Shown: positions 55,153 to 64,000 of the stretch, piece after piece
Numbering within the stretch: the stretch's first letter is position 1
How the letters are laid out: each line of letters begins with the position of its first letter
Assembly (NCBI GenBank): GCA_900466945.1
Contig: UBNV01000006.1
Coordinates: 558,001-622,000 of the forward strand
Direction: 5' to 3'
Origin: Hyphomicrobiales bacterium
GTDB taxonomy: Bacteria; Pseudomonadota; Alphaproteobacteria; Rhizobiales; Rhizobiaceae
DNA length: 64,000 bases
Position numbers and translations under genes: made by a program
Notes under the pieces: model-generated
What the model was told of the DNA's origin: nothing
What the model saw: only the letters and a program-made list of their open reading frames with translations
Databases searched by the model: none

Positions 55153-56386
55153 GGTCGAGCCGTTCCAGGCCGTGGAAATGATAGACGTCCTTGACCGTCG
55201 GCGTGTCGGCAATCTTCAGCCCCGGCAGCCGCTTGAAGAGCAGCGGCAAAACGATGTTGAGCTCGAGCCGCGCAAGCGGCGCGCCGATGCAGAAATGGAT
55301 GCCGGCACCGAAGGAGAGATTGGCGCCTTCGTCGCGGCTTGGCTTGAAGGTCAGCGGATCAGAAAATTTCCGCGGATCGAGATTGGCCGCCGCCAGGATC
55401 AGGCTCACCTTGTCGCCACGCTTGAAGGACACGCCGTCAATCTCGCAGGGCTCCAGGCACCAGCGCTGGAAGATGTGAACCGGCGCGCCGATCCGAAGCG
55501 TCTCCTCGACAGTCCGTTCCGTCGCCTTCTCGTCCCTGAACATCGTCGCCGGATCGATCCCGCTTTCGAGGATCACTCGGACCGAATTGCCGATCTGGTG
55601 CACGGTCGCCTCGTGGCCGGCATTCAGCAGCACGATTGTCGTCGAAACTAGCTCATCTTCAGTAAGGAACTGTCCCTTGTGCTCGGTGTGGATCATGTGG
55701 CTCAACAGATCGTCGCGCGGCTCGGCCCGACGTTCCGCAATCACCTGTCGCACATAATCGGCGAATTCTTTTGCCGACCGGTCGGCGGCCTCCTCGTCGG
55801 CGCGGGTCCGCTTGAACATGTACATGCCGACATAGTCGTGGCTCCATCTCAGCAACTGCGGCCCCATCTCCTCGGGGATGCCGATCATGCGGGCGATCAT
55901 CGTCACCGGAATAATGTCGGCAAAGCTCGACAAGAGCTCCGTCTCGCCGTCCTTTTCGAACTCGTCGATCAGGCGGTTTGCCAGCAACTCGATCTCTGGC
56001 GTCATCTTTTCGACATGGCGGGAAACGAAAGCGCGGTTCACCAGTGTCCTGAGGCGCGTGTGCTCGGGCGGCTCGATTTCCAGCAGCGAGTGTTCTTCGG
56101 CCTTGTCGAAATGCCGGGTGTGCTCGGCGGGTTCTGGCATGCCCAGTTCGTCGCGCGTCGCGATATGCAGGATCTGCCGGCCGAATCGTCGATCCCGCAG
56201 CAGAGCGTTCACATGGTCATAGCCGGTGAAGAACCATTGCTTCTGTTGTTCCCAATAAAAGGTCGGACATTGCGCATGGAGCGCCGCATAGGTGCGGTTC
56301 GGATTGCCGTAGAAGGCCGGATCGCGGGCGTCGAGCGAAACCCGGCGTGTGGCCGGATCGATGGAAAGGAAAGAGGGCTGTGTCAT
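55142..56386 (-). CDS. Cytochrome P450
   Basis: 414 residues. The heme ligand Cys366 sits in SFGAGIHFCIGAPLARLE; the I-helix motif is AGHEAT (256-261) and the ExxR is EETLR (295-298). The N terminus is soluble, typical of bacterial CYPs. Its redox partners and substrate are not visible here. AGGA precedes ATG 56386. Convergent with the WYL gene. Confidence 0.95.
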   Translation of the reverse strand: MTQPSFLSIDPATRRVSLDARDPAFYGNPNRTYAALHAQCPTFYWEQQKQWFFTGYDHVNALLRDRRFGRQILHIATRDELGMPEPAEHTRHFDKAEEHSLLEIEPPEHTRLRTLVNRAFVSRHVEKMTPEIELLANRLIDEFEKDGETELLSSFADIIPVTMIARMIGIPEEMGPQLLRWSHDYVGMYMFKRTRADEEAADRSAKEFADYVRQVIAERRAEPRDDLLSHMIHTEHKGQFLTEDELVSTTIVLLNAGHEATVHQIGNSVRVILESGIDPATMFRDEKATERTVEETLRIGAPVHIFQRWCLEPCEIDGVSFKRGDKVSLILAAANLDPRKFSDPLTFKPSRDEGANLSFGAGIHFCIGAPLARLELNIVLPLLFKRLPGLKIADTPTVKDVYHFHGLERLDLTW

Positions 56387-56437
56387 GACGTCCTGTTTAT
56401 CCTCTGCATTCCCTCACGCAAGTGGACCGGGCGCCGC

Positions 56438-57694
56438 TCAGTCGTCCAGCTTGTGGGCAACTGCGGAGATGCGCTTTAGGATGGCCACCTGCCGGTCGGC
56501 CTGTCGGTCGACTTCCTCTGGTCCGCTTCCCTCGCGCGCTGGCGGTACGGTCACGGTCCGGCTGCCCGAGCGCAGGGATGTCCTGTTTCGACCTTGCGCC
56601 TTTGCCGAGTACAGCGCGAGATCGGCCTCGGAGAGGAGCTTGTCCAGATCTGCGTCGCGCAGTGAACTGATCGCGATTCCGACGCTGGTCGTGACGGAAA
56701 TGATGTCGCCTTCGGTTACAATGCTGCGATCCGCAAGCGCCAGACGCACGGTTTCGGCAAACAGTGCCGCATCTTTCGGTTCCGAAATCGCCAGCACGGC
56801 GGCAAATTCCTCGCCACCGGTCCGCGCGAAGACCGCGCGCTGCGGCAGAAGCGAGCGGCAGACGTCGGCAAATTCCCGAAGGACCCGGTCACCGACCGTG
56901 TGGCCATGGCGGTCGTTGATCTGCTTGAAGTGGTCGAGGTCGAAGATCAGCACGCCGAGCGTATCGAGAGGGGAAGTGTCCACCAGTCCCTGATAGGCCT
57001 CGAAAAAGCCCCGCCGGTTGAGCGCTCCGGTGAGAGGATCGGTCCTGACCAGCGCCTGCAGCTGTTCCTGTGACCGATCCATTGTAATCTTGGCGACGAT
57101 CACGACAGCGGTGATAAAGCCTATCACCGCGATCGTCCCCATCCACATGCCGAAGAAATTGTCGGCAAAGCTCTGCGGCCGGTGGAATAGGACGAAGACG
57201 GCGAAAATCGAGCCGGCGATCGCCTGGGCAGCCCAGACGAATGTGAGCAGGGCGCGGTAACGGTCGGAGCTGAAGCGCGCGCGAGCGGCGGTGAGGGCAA
57301 GGGTCGCAAAGCCAATGGCTGCTGCCGCATTGTAGAGCGACACGCGAGAGGCGAACTCGTCTCGGATCGGAGGCAGGAGGTTTCCGACCAACCACAGCAG
57401 GGGCGGAGCCCAGATCATATGCGCGGCCCGCCTGTGATCGAGTGCTGCAAGCCCCTTCGCCCAGAAACTGAACCCGAACAGCGAGATGGCATTCGCCGCC
57501 TGGATCGAGACGATGTCAGGGATCTGTCCGCGCAGGCCCACCAGGCCGAGGCCACTGGCATGCAGCAGGAGGCCGAGGCCGAACCAGAGGAAGTGTCTCT
57601 GGTCGCGGGCATGCAGCCAAATCGCCAGGAGGAGAATCGCGAGCGTATTGGCCTGTATGACCCAGAGCAAAAACGCTGTCTTCACGTCGATCAC
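56438..57694 (-). CDS. Membrane-bound diguanylate cyclase (GGDEF)
   Basis: 418 residues. Six or seven helices at 5-200, then a GGDEF domain with LVRTDPLTGALNRRGFFEAY, FDLDHFKQINDRHGHTVGD and the GGEEF signature (293-297). The inhibitory RxxD before it is replaced by PQRA, so there is no I-site. GTG 57694 is preferred because AGGA lies eight bases upstream and the helix then begins at once; ATG 57745 is the long alternative. Faces the clpP promoter region. Confidence 0.91.
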   Translation of the reverse strand: MIDVKTAFLLWVIQANTLAILLLAIWLHARDQRHFLWFGLGLLLHASGLGLVGLRGQIPDIVSIQAANAISLFGFSFWAKGLAALDHRRAAHMIWAPPLLWLVGNLLPPIRDEFASRVSLYNAAAAIGFATLALTAARARFSSDRYRALLTFVWAAQAIAGSIFAVFVLFHRPQSFADNFFGMWMGTIAVIGFITAVVIVAKITMDRSQEQLQALVRTDPLTGALNRRGFFEAYQGLVDTSPLDTLGVLIFDLDHFKQINDRHGHTVGDRVLREFADVCRSLLPQRAVFARTGGEEFAAVLAISEPKDAALFAETVRLALADRSIVTEGDIISVTTSVGIAISSLRDADLDKLLSEADLALYSAKAQGRNRTSLRSGSRTVTVPPAREGSGPEEVDRQADRQVAILKRISAVAHKLDD

Positions 57695-57953
57695 GATGCA
57701 ATTCCTGAAATCAATTCGGCAGACTATCGCTCCAGAATGGCCCAAGCGGGTTAAACAGTCACTATGAAATGCCGCAGGATCCTGCTTGCAGCCGGAACCT
57801 TCACACGACAGACTTACCGAAATTTCACCATGTTAGCCGTTTCTTGTGCAAGGATGACAGGCGAGCACCGACGCGGTCCCGACGGCCGGCCGGAAAGTCA
57901 GGATCTTCAGCGCCGAGCGCATTCTGACCATTAAGGATATCCGGTCCTCGTGT

Positions 57954-57987
57954 CTTGAATGTCGGGGTGCGGACACTCTATGTAGGG
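57954..57987 (+). promoter_or_regulatory. Possible RpoH (sigma32-type) promoter of clpP
   Basis: CTTGAA (57954-57959) followed at 18 bases by CTATGTAGG (57978-57986) resembles the alphaproteobacterial heat-shock form CTTG-N17-18-CyTATnTnnG, with one mismatch. It leaves a leader of about 60 bases. This 355-base gap (57695-58049) holds no gene that I can see. Confidence 0.42.
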
Positions 57988-58049
57988 ATTGACAAAGATT
58001 ACGTGATTCCCGCCACCGATGTGCCGGGGAGAGGCTGAAAAGGACCGAC

Positions 58050-58685
58050 ATGAGAAATCCCGTTGATACCGCTCTCGCTCTGGTGCCGATGGTCGTCGAG
58101 CAGACCAATCGTGGCGAGCGCTCCTACGACATCTTTTCTCGACTGCTCAAGGAGCGGATCATCTTCCTGACGGGCCCGGTCGAAGACACCATGGCTTCGC
58201 TCGTCTGCGCCCAGCTCCTCTTCCTCGAAGCCGAGAACCCGAAGAAGGAAATCGCCATCTACATCAATTCGCCAGGCGGTGTCGTCACCTCTGGCATGGC
58301 GATCTACGACACGATGCAGTTCATCCGTCCGGCCGTGTCGACGCTTTGCATCGGTCAGGCCGCCTCTATGGGCTCGCTGCTGCTGGCCGCCGGTGAGAAG
58401 GGCATGCGCTTTGCAACCCCGAACGCCCGCATCATGGTTCATCAGCCGTCCGGCGGCTTCCAGGGTCAGGCTTCCGATATCGAGCGTCATGCTCGTGACA
58501 TTATTAAGATGAAGCGTCGCCTGAACGAGGTTTATGTCAAGCATACCGGCAAGACATATGACGAAGTCGAGAATACGCTTGATCGCGATCATTTCATGGA
58601 ATCGAGCGAAGCCAAGGAATGGGGTCTGATCGACCGTATCCTGACATCGCGCGTCGAAATGGAAGGCGTCGCACCGTCGGCTTGA
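58050..58685 (+). CDS. clpP: ATP-dependent Clp protease proteolytic subunit
   Basis: 211 residues. Catalytic Ser106 in [10 protein letters not shown] and His131 in MVHQPSGG are present, with the Asp later. The 14-mer works with ClpX or ClpA. AAGGA precedes ATG 58050. It is followed by clpX after 285 bases, which must hold a separate clpX promoter or a long joining leader. Confidence 0.97.
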   Translation: MRNPVDTALALVPMVVEQTNRGERSYDIFSRLLKERIIFLTGPVEDTMASLVCAQLLFLEAENPKKEIAIYINSPGGVVTSGMAIYDTMQFIRPAVSTLCIGQAASMGSLLLAAGEKGMRFATPNARIMVHQPSGGFQGQASDIERHARDIIKMKRRLNEVYVKHTGKTYDEVENTLDRDHFMESSEAKEWGLIDRILTSRVEMEGVAPSA

Positions 58686-58970
58686 TCCACGCTTATGCCG
58701 CCGGCATCACCAGGTGCTGGCAGACGTGATGGCAGGCGGGGTTTAAAGTCGGCGTAAAAGCGCTAATAGTGTGATTAAGGCTATGTTGAATCTTTGTGAC
58801 ATAGTCTGCCGAGACTGGGAGTTTTCGTTGCCGCCGCTCTGACATGGTCGGATCGGCTAGTAGCTCCGGATCGGAAGAGGTTCCCCCCAACGGCGGCGGT
58901 GGGAGCCGGACAGTGTGAGTGACCGCCCTGCCGTGACTGCGGTGGCGCGGCGTGCTGGAAGGATAAAGAC

Positions 58971-60248
58971 ATGAGCAAGGTCAGCGGAAGCAACGGCGGT
59001 GACTCCAAGAATACCCTTTATTGTTCCTTCTGCGGCAAGAGCCAGCACGAGGTCCGCAAGCTGATTGCCGGACCGACTGTGTTCATCTGCGATGAATGCG
59101 TCGAACTCTGCATGGACATCATCCGCGAAGAGAACAAGTCTTCGATGGTCAAGTCTCGCGACGGCGTTCCCACGCCGCAGGACATCATCAAGATCCTCGA
59201 CGAATATGTGATCGGTCAGAAGCAGGCGAAGAAGATCCTGTCTGTGGCCGTGCACAACCACTACAAGCGCCTGTCGCACGCCTCCAAGGGCGGCGATGTC
59301 GAACTGGCGAAGTCGAACATCATGCTCGTGGGCCCGACCGGCTGTGGCAAGACCTATCTTGCCCAGACGCTGGCCCGCATCATTGACGTGCCCTTCACCA
59401 TGGCGGATGCAACGACGTTGACCGAAGCCGGCTATGTCGGTGAAGACGTCGAAAACATCATCCTGAAGCTTCTGCAGTCTGCGGATTACAATGTCGAGCG
59501 CGCCCAGCGCGGCATCGTCTACATCGACGAAGTCGACAAGATCTCCCGCAAGTCGGACAATCCTTCGATCACCCGCGACGTGTCGGGCGAGGGCGTCCAG
59601 CAGGCACTTCTGAAGATCATGGAAGGCACGGTCGCTTCCGTTCCGCCGCAGGGCGGCCGCAAGCATCCGCAGCAGGAATTCCTGCAGGTGGATACGACCA
59701 ACATCCTGTTCATCTGCGGCGGTGCCTTTGCCGGCCTCGACAAGATCATCTCTGCCCGCGGCGAAAAGACCTCGATCGGTTTTGGCGCAACGGTGAAGGC
59801 GGAAGACGATCGCCGCGTCGGCGAAGTGCTGCGTGAACTGGAGCCGGAAGATCTCGTCAAGTTCGGCCTCATCCCGGAATTCATCGGTCGTCTGCCAGTC
59901 CTGGCGACGCTTGAAGACCTGGACGAGGACGCACTGATCCAGATCCTGTCCGAGCCGAAGAACGCGCTTGTGAAGCAGTACCAGCGCCTGTTCGAAATGG
60001 AGGACGTCGAACTGTCCTTCCACGAAGACGCGCTTCGTGAAATCGCCCGCAAGGCAATCACCCGCAAGACCGGCGCCCGCGGCCTTCGCTCGATTATGGA
60101 AAAGATCCTGCTCGACACGATGTTCGAACTGCCGGAACTGGAAGGCGTCCGCGAGGTCGTCATCTCCGACGACGTCGTCAACGGCAAGTCCCGTCCGCTC
60201 TACATCTATGCCGATCGCCAGGAAGAGAAGGCCAACGCCTCCGCCTGA
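58971..60248 (+). CDS. clpX: Clp protease ATP-binding subunit ClpX
   Basis: 425 residues. Zinc-binding N domain ([10 protein letters not shown], then CDECVEL) and AAA+ domain with [15 protein letters not shown] Walker A and [10 protein letters not shown] Walker [14 protein letters not shown] is the sensor 2 region. Unfolds substrates for ClpP. GGAAGGA precedes ATG 58971. Closed by a terminator. Confidence 0.98.
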   Translation: MSKVSGSNGGDSKNTLYCSFCGKSQHEVRKLIAGPTVFICDECVELCMDIIREENKSSMVKSRDGVPTPQDIIKILDEYVIGQKQAKKILSVAVHNHYKRLSHASKGGDVELAKSNIMLVGPTGCGKTYLAQTLARIIDVPFTMADATTLTEAGYVGEDVENIILKLLQSADYNVERAQRGIVYIDEVDKISRKSDNPSITRDVSGEGVQQALLKIMEGTVASVPPQGGRKHPQQEFLQVDTTNILFICGGAFAGLDKIISARGEKTSIGFGATVKAEDDRRVGEVLRELEPEDLVKFGLIPEFIGRLPVLATLEDLDEDALIQILSEPKNALVKQYQRLFEMEDVELSFHEDALREIARKAITRKTGARGLRSIMEKILLDTMFELPELEGVREVVISDDVVNGKSRPLYIYADRQEEKANASA

Positions 60249-60274
60249 TCGGTTGGGATTAAAACCAGACGATG

Positions 60275-60300
60275 AGCCCGCCCTCGTGGCGGGCTTTTTC
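60275..60300 (+). terminator. Terminator of clpX
   Basis: Perfect 8-bp stem AGCCCGCC / GGCGGGCT with a CTCGT loop, then TTTTTCG. Confidence 0.86.
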
Positions 60301-60643
60301 GTGTCTGCTAGGTCTTTTTTGGTGCAGCCTGTGGTTTTCCCGGCTGGCGCCCGCATTTACGCTATTCCGTTGTTGTCACGCCCGCTGATTGGGCTAGAAC
60401 GGAGTGGAGATTGAACGCCTGTGTGCTGCGTCGCCTTCACCGCGTAACCGTGTCTCCGATCACCCAAGCGACTGACGGTAGCCAACCGGGCGACGAAGTG
60501 ACGCGAATGCCTCGCATCAGGTCCGATTTGTAGTGTGAAAGCCGGCGAGGTTTGTCATTCTGGTGTCACAGATTCGGCACCGGCCCGGGCGGCAGGCTTG
60601 AATTGGCGGGATCGCCACTCCACTTGTTGGAGGATCGAAAAAT

Positions 60644-60709
60644 ATGCCTGACGCCTCTTTTGGGTCGGCATGGAGTCCCGGTTTCCCCGGGACGTTTGAA
60701 AGGAAGTGA
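60644..60709 (+). CDS. 21-codon upstream ORF of lon
   Basis: ATG 60644 with GGAGG ten bases upstream opens 21 codons starting MPDASFGSAWSPG and ending at TGA 60707-60709, one base before the lon ATG. It is in a different frame from lon. A 7-bp hairpin (GTCCCGG / CCGGGAC, 60675-60693) lies inside it. This could be a leader peptide coupling lon translation to ribosome movement. The rest of the 395-base gap before it (60249-60643) holds the clpX terminator and no gene. Confidence 0.42.
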   Translation: MPDASFGSAWSPGFPGTFERK

Positions 60710-60710
60710 A

Positions 60711-63128
60711 ATGACGAATACGTCAGCTGCAAACGAGGCGAACACCTATCCGGTGCTTCCTCTGCGCGACATCGTGGTGTTTCCTCACATGATCGTCCCG
60801 CTGTTCGTCGGCCGCGAGAAATCCATCCGCGCTCTAGAAGAGGTGATGGGTTCCGACAAGCAGATCATGCTGGCCACGCAGATCAACGCGAGTGACGACG
60901 ATCCGGCCCCGGACGCCATCTATGAAGTCGGCACCGTGGCCAATGTCCTCCAGCTCCTGAAGCTGCCGGACGGCACCGTCAAGGTGCTGATCGAAGGACG
61001 CGCGCGCGCCAAGGTCGAGGCTTACACAGCCCGCGAAGATTATTACGAAGCGAAAGCCAGCATCCTGGCCGAACCGGCGGAAGATCCGGTCGAGATCGAG
61101 GCTTTGTCCCGCTCGGTGGTGTCGGAGTTCGAAAACTACGTCAAGCTGAACAAGAAGATCTCCCCCGAGGTCGTCGGCGCCGCAAGCCAGATCGAAGACT
61201 ACTCGAAGCTCGCCGATACCGTGGCCTCGCATCTCTCCATCAAGATCACCGAAAAGCAGGAAATGCTCGAAACGGTGAGCGTGAAGACGCGTCTGGAAAA
61301 GGCGCTCGGCTTCATGGAAGGCGAGATCTCCGTTCTGCAGGTCGAAAAGCGCATCCGCTCGCGCGTCAAGCGCCAGATGGAAAAGACCCAGCGCGAATAT
61401 TATCTCAATGAACAGATGAAGGCGATCCAGAAGGAACTCGGCGACGGCGAAGACGGCCGTGACGAGATGGCCGAACTGGAAGAGCGCATCGCCAAGACCA
61501 AGCTTTCCAAGGAAGCCAAGGAAAAGGCCGATGCGGAGCTGAAGAAGCTGCGCCATATGAGCCCGATGTCGGCGGAAGCCACTGTCGTGCGCAATTATCT
61601 CGACTGGCTGCTGGGTCTGCCCTGGGGCAAGAAGTCCAAGGTCAAGATCGACCTCAACGCGGCCGAAAAGACCCTCGACGAGGACCATTTCGGCCTCGAC
61701 AAGGTCAAGGAGCGCATCGTCGAATATCTTGCCGTCCAGGCGCGTGCGACGAAGCTGAAGGGCCCGATCCTCTGCCTCGTCGGTCCTCCGGGCGTCGGCA
61801 AGACCTCGCTCGCCAAGTCGATCGCCAAGGCGACCGGCCGTGAATACGTCCGCATGGCGCTCGGTGGCGTGCGTGACGAAGCCGAGATCCGCGGTCACCG
61901 CCGCACCTATATCGGCTCGATGCCCGGCAAGATCGTGCAGTCGATGAAGAAGGCGAAGCGGTCCAACCCGCTCTTCCTGCTCGACGAGATCGACAAGATG
62001 GGCATGGATTTCCGTGGTGACCCGTCTTCGGCTCTGCTCGAAGTGCTGGATCCGGAACAGAACTCGACCTTCATGGACCACTATCTCGAAGTGGAATATG
62101 ACCTGTCGAACGTCATGTTCGTGACCACTGCCAATACGCTGAACATCCCGGGTCCGCTGATGGACCGTATGGAGATCATCCGTATTGCCGGTTACACCGA
62201 GGATGAAAAGCTCGAGATTGCCAAGCGGCACCTGCTGCCCAAGGCGATCAAGGAGCACGCCCTGCGTCCGGAAGAATTCTCCGTGGCGGATTCGGCGATC
62301 ATGGCGATCATCCAGCAGTACACCCGCGAAGCCGGTGTCCGCTCCTTCGAACGCGAACTGATGAAGCTCGCTCGTAAGGCTGTGACGGAAATCATCAAGG
62401 GCAAGGTGACTTCGGTCGCCGTGACCGGTGAGAACATCAACGAATACCTGGGCGTTCCGCGCTTCCGCCATGGCGAAGCAGAGGGCGAGGATCAGGTCGG
62501 CGTCGTCACGGGTCTTGCCTGGACGGAAGTGGGCGGCGAATTGCTGACCATTGAAGGCGTCATGATGCCCGGCAAGGGCCGCATGACTGTCACGGGCAAT
62601 CTGAAGGAAGTGATGAAGGAATCGATTTCGGCAGCGGCATCCTATGTCCGTTCGCGCGCCGTCGATTTCGGCGTCGAGCCGCCGCGCTTCGACAAGTCCG
62701 ACATCCACGTGCACGTGCCGGAAGGCGCCACCCCGAAGGATGGTCCGTCTGCCGGTGTTGCCATGGCAACGGCGATCGTCTCGATCATGACCGGGATCCC
62801 GGTCAACAAGGACGTCGCCATGACGGGTGAAATCACCCTGCGCGGCCGTGTCCTGCCGATCGGTGGCCTAAAGGAAAAGCTGCTCGCAGCACTTCGCGGC
62901 GGCATCAAGAAAGTTCTGATCCCGGAAGAGAACGCCAAGGATCTGGCAGACATTCCGGACAACGTGAAGAACAACATGGAGATCGTTCCGGTGTCCCGGA
63001 TGGGCGAGGTCATCCGCCACGCTCTGGTCCGTGTACCCGAGCCGATCGAGTGGGACGGAACCGTTGAAACGCCGGCGATCGGCGTGGTCGACGGGACCGA
63101 CGAAACCGGTGCAACCATCGCTCACTGA
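60711..63128 (+). CDS. lon: ATP-dependent protease Lon
   Basis: 805 residues, normal length. N-terminal substrate domain ([20 protein letters not shown]), long coiled coil, Walker [16 protein letters not shown], and the C-terminal protease with catalytic Ser in [14 protein letters not shown] and Lys in [20 protein letters not shown]. Degrades misfolded and regulatory proteins. ATG 60711 has AAAGGAAG four bases upstream. The longer open frame to 60552 is not family-like. Confidence 0.98.
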   Translation: MTNTSAANEANTYPVLPLRDIVVFPHMIVPLFVGREKSIRALEEVMGSDKQIMLATQINASDDDPAPDAIYEVGTVANVLQLLKLPDGTVKVLIEGRARAKVEAYTAREDYYEAKASILAEPAEDPVEIEALSRSVVSEFENYVKLNKKISPEVVGAASQIEDYSKLADTVASHLSIKITEKQEMLETVSVKTRLEKALGFMEGEISVLQVEKRIRSRVKRQMEKTQREYYLNEQMKAIQKELGDGEDGRDEMAELEERIAKTKLSKEAKEKADAELKKLRHMSPMSAEATVVRNYLDWLLGLPWGKKSKVKIDLNAAEKTLDEDHFGLDKVKERIVEYLAVQARATKLKGPILCLVGPPGVGKTSLAKSIAKATGREYVRMALGGVRDEAEIRGHRRTYIGSMPGKIVQSMKKAKRSNPLFLLDEIDKMGMDFRGDPSSALLEVLDPEQNSTFMDHYLEVEYDLSNVMFVTTANTLNIPGPLMDRMEIIRIAGYTEDEKLEIAKRHLLPKAIKEHALRPEEFSVADSAIMAIIQQYTREAGVRSFERELMKLARKAVTEIIKGKVTSVAVTGENINEYLGVPRFRHGEAEGEDQVGVVTGLAWTEVGGELLTIEGVMMPGKGRMTVTGNLKEVMKESISAAASYVRSRAVDFGVEPPRFDKSDIHVHVPEGATPKDGPSAGVAMATAIVSIMTGIPVNKDVAMTGEITLRGRVLPIGGLKEKLLAALRGGIKKVLIPEENAKDLADIPDNVKNNMEIVPVSRMGEVIRHALVRVPEPIEWDGTVETPAIGVVDGTDETGATIAH

Positions 63129-63171
63129 GGCAATTCTGCCATAAGTGAGCCACAAAGCTCCAAAACCGACA

Positions 63172-63203
63172 AAAAGGCTGGCATTTTTGCCAGCCTTTTT
63201 TGT
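63172..63203 (+). terminator. Terminator of lon
   Basis: 11-bp stem AAAAGGCTGGC / GCCAGCCTTTT with an ATTTTT loop, followed by TTTG. Confidence 0.86.
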
Positions 63204-63334
63204 GAAAAGCCGCTTGAAAGGCTTGTTTTCCGGGGCTTTCGGGTGCTTTTGAGTTGCGAAGGGCAGAAGCTTTCGTATTCTCCGCCCGACTTAATCATTT
63301 GAGTCGTTTCATACCAATCAGAAAGGGTGGAAAC

Positions 63335-63610
63335 ATGAACAAGAACGAACTCGTATCCGCGGTCGCCGAGAAGGCTGGCCTCACCAAGGCTGACGCAGCC
63401 TCTGCCGTTGATGCCGTTTTTGAAACGGTCCAGGCTGAACTGAAGAACGGCGGCGACATCCGTCTCGCCGGCTTCGGCGCCTTCACCGTCGCCCGTCGCG
63501 AAGCCTCCAAGGGCCGCAACCCGTCCACCGGCGCTGAAGTCGATATCCCGGCTCGCAACGTTCCGAAGTTCACGGCCGGCAAGGGCCTGAAGGACGCTGT
63601 CAACAGCTGA
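63335..63610 (+). CDS. hupB: DNA-binding protein HU
   Basis: 91 residues. MNKNELVSAVAEKAGLTKAD start and NPSTGAEVDIPARNVPKFTAG DNA arm identify HU-beta. A nucleoid protein, next to lon as in many alphaproteobacteria. ATG 63335 is preceded by AAAGGGTGG. A 206-base gap before it holds the lon terminator and its promoter. Confidence 0.97.
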   Translation: MNKNELVSAVAEKAGLTKADAASAVDAVFETVQAELKNGGDIRLAGFGAFTVARREASKGRNPSTGAEVDIPARNVPKFTAGKGLKDAVNS

Positions 63611-63664
63611 TCCGTCGTGACCGTCGCCACCCTTCGGTGCCGATGGTCAGCTGACACCTTGGTT

Positions 63665-63695
63665 AGCCCGGCTTCGTGCCGGGCTTTCTTTTTGT
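63665..63695 (+). terminator. Terminator of hupB
   Basis: Perfect 8-bp stem AGCCCGGC / GCCGGGCT, TTCGT loop, then TTCTTTTTG. Confidence 0.85.
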
Positions 63696-63753
63696 CATCT
63701 TGCGCTGCAGCATGACCTGTCATATTTGTGTCTTGCCGGTTGTTCCGGCATTC

Positions 63754-63898
63754 GTTCTCAGGGCGGGGTGAAATTCCCCACCGGCGGTAAGGGGGCAACC
63801 CCAAGCCCGCGAGCGCCTGCGATCCCGAAGGGGAGGGCAGGGTCAGCAGATCCGGTGTGATTCCGGAGCCGACGGTTAAAGTCCGGATGAAAGAGAAT
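63754..63898 (+). promoter_or_regulatory. FMN riboswitch
   Basis: The stretch has all the RFN-element blocks in order: TTCTCAGGGCGGGGTGAAAT, CCCCACCGGCGGTA, GCCCGCGAGCGCC, GGTCAGCAGATCCGGTG, TTCCGGAGCCGACGGTTAAA and GTCCGGATGAAAGAGAA, closing with the first block. It binds FMN and should switch off a riboflavin synthesis or uptake gene to the right (ribBA, ribH2 or the transporter ribN are the usual choices in Rhizobiales). The gene itself is outside the window. Confidence 0.97.
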
Positions 63899-64000
63899 GA
63901 GGTCAGGCTGCGCCCTTGGTCCGCTCGCGGTGGATTGGGAGGGGTAGCTGCGCAGTTCCGTGTCCGTCCGGGTGCGGTTTTCGTCGTCCTCATCTGTCCT
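63899..64000 (+). other. Riboswitch expression platform, no start codon identified
   Basis: The last 102 bases after the FMN aptamer contain a purine-rich GGGAGGGG at about 63938-63945 that could be a ribosome site or part of a hairpin, but no start can be chosen because the coding part is not visible. Confidence 0.4.

Noticed and set aside
60597-60649. Heat-shock promoter for lon from CTTGAA at 60597 or CTTG at 60623
   Set aside because: Neither has a CnTATnT-like -10 at 17-18 bases; only the -35 half fits.
60834-62714. Antisense open frame of 626 codons opposite lon
   Set aside because: Shadow of a strongly biased gene, no start signals, no domain.

Overview
The window reads as a chromosomal core segment of an alphaproteobacterium of the order Rhizobiales, most likely family Rhizobiaceae. 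The pointers are high GC, an LdtR/LdtP pair, an Asp-type (non-cysteine) HemB, the plsX-fabH-ihfA-MerR run, clpP-clpX-lon-hupB in that order, ABA4-like, DUF2842 and DUF6455 family proteins, and Bpt-type N-end-rule transferase. This placement is by gene content and order, not by a database search. There is no prophage, transposase, CRISPR array or plasmid function; only one doubtful insertion-sequence-like end near a tRNA was seen.

Layout. 1-3.7 kb: a truncated MFS transporter, an ABA4-like/membrane protein pair divergent from a TetR regulator with two candidate operators, and an endonuclease/phosphatase-fold protein. 3.8-9.5 kb: aspS, a secreted protein of unknown function and parC. 9.5-12.9 kb: a membrane GGDEF-EAL protein divergent from a methyltransferase resembling PhcB-type 3-hydroxy-fatty-acid methyl ester synthases. 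12.9-18.3 kb: bpt, an RDD membrane protein, hemB, a small membrane protein, ldtR and ldtP. 18.4-24.4 kb: glyA-nrdR-ribD, then ribH-nusB and an MFS transporter. Riboflavin synthase (ribE), usual between ribD and ribH, is absent and that space holds a 25-residue membrane peptide gene and a small secreted protein. 24.5-32.4 kb: proton-pumping pyrophosphatase, bamE, a cytochrome bc1 assembly chaperone, DUF177, plsX, fabH, ihfA and a MerR regulator. 32.6-34.1 kb: tRNA-Pro(GGG), a PHB-depolymerase-type esterase behind a PhaR-like site, and a 49-residue membrane protein.

34.5-42.8 kb is the most distinctive block: a polysaccharide locus (O-antigen ligase/polymerase, undecaprenyl-phosphate hexose transferase, GT4, outer-membrane export lipoprotein, Wzc/ExoP-like co-polymerase with a decayed kinase domain, and a BioF2/FemAB-type acyltransferase). 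Its content resembles the unipolar polysaccharide (upp) genes of Agrobacterium, but no flippase is present. 42.9-58 kb holds housekeeping and accessory metabolism: ctaA, an extradiol dioxygenase, argC, speB, rplM-rpsI, two CoA-binding paralogues, metY, a GST with its divergent WYL regulator, a P450 and a second diguanylate cyclase. 58-63.6 kb is the protease block clpP-clpX-lon-hupB, with a possible heat-shock promoter at clpP and a 21-codon upstream ORF coupled to lon. The right edge is an intact FMN riboswitch whose target gene lies outside the window.

Themes that link genes: cell envelope and polar surface construction (LdtR/LdtP, BamE, polysaccharide locus, two cyclic-di-GMP enzymes), protein turnover (Bpt, ClpXP, Lon) and riboflavin supply (ribD, ribH, FMN switch). 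No clear new multi-gene system was found; the best candidates for something undescribed are the GGDEF-EAL/methyltransferase pair, the short genes, and the lon leader ORF.
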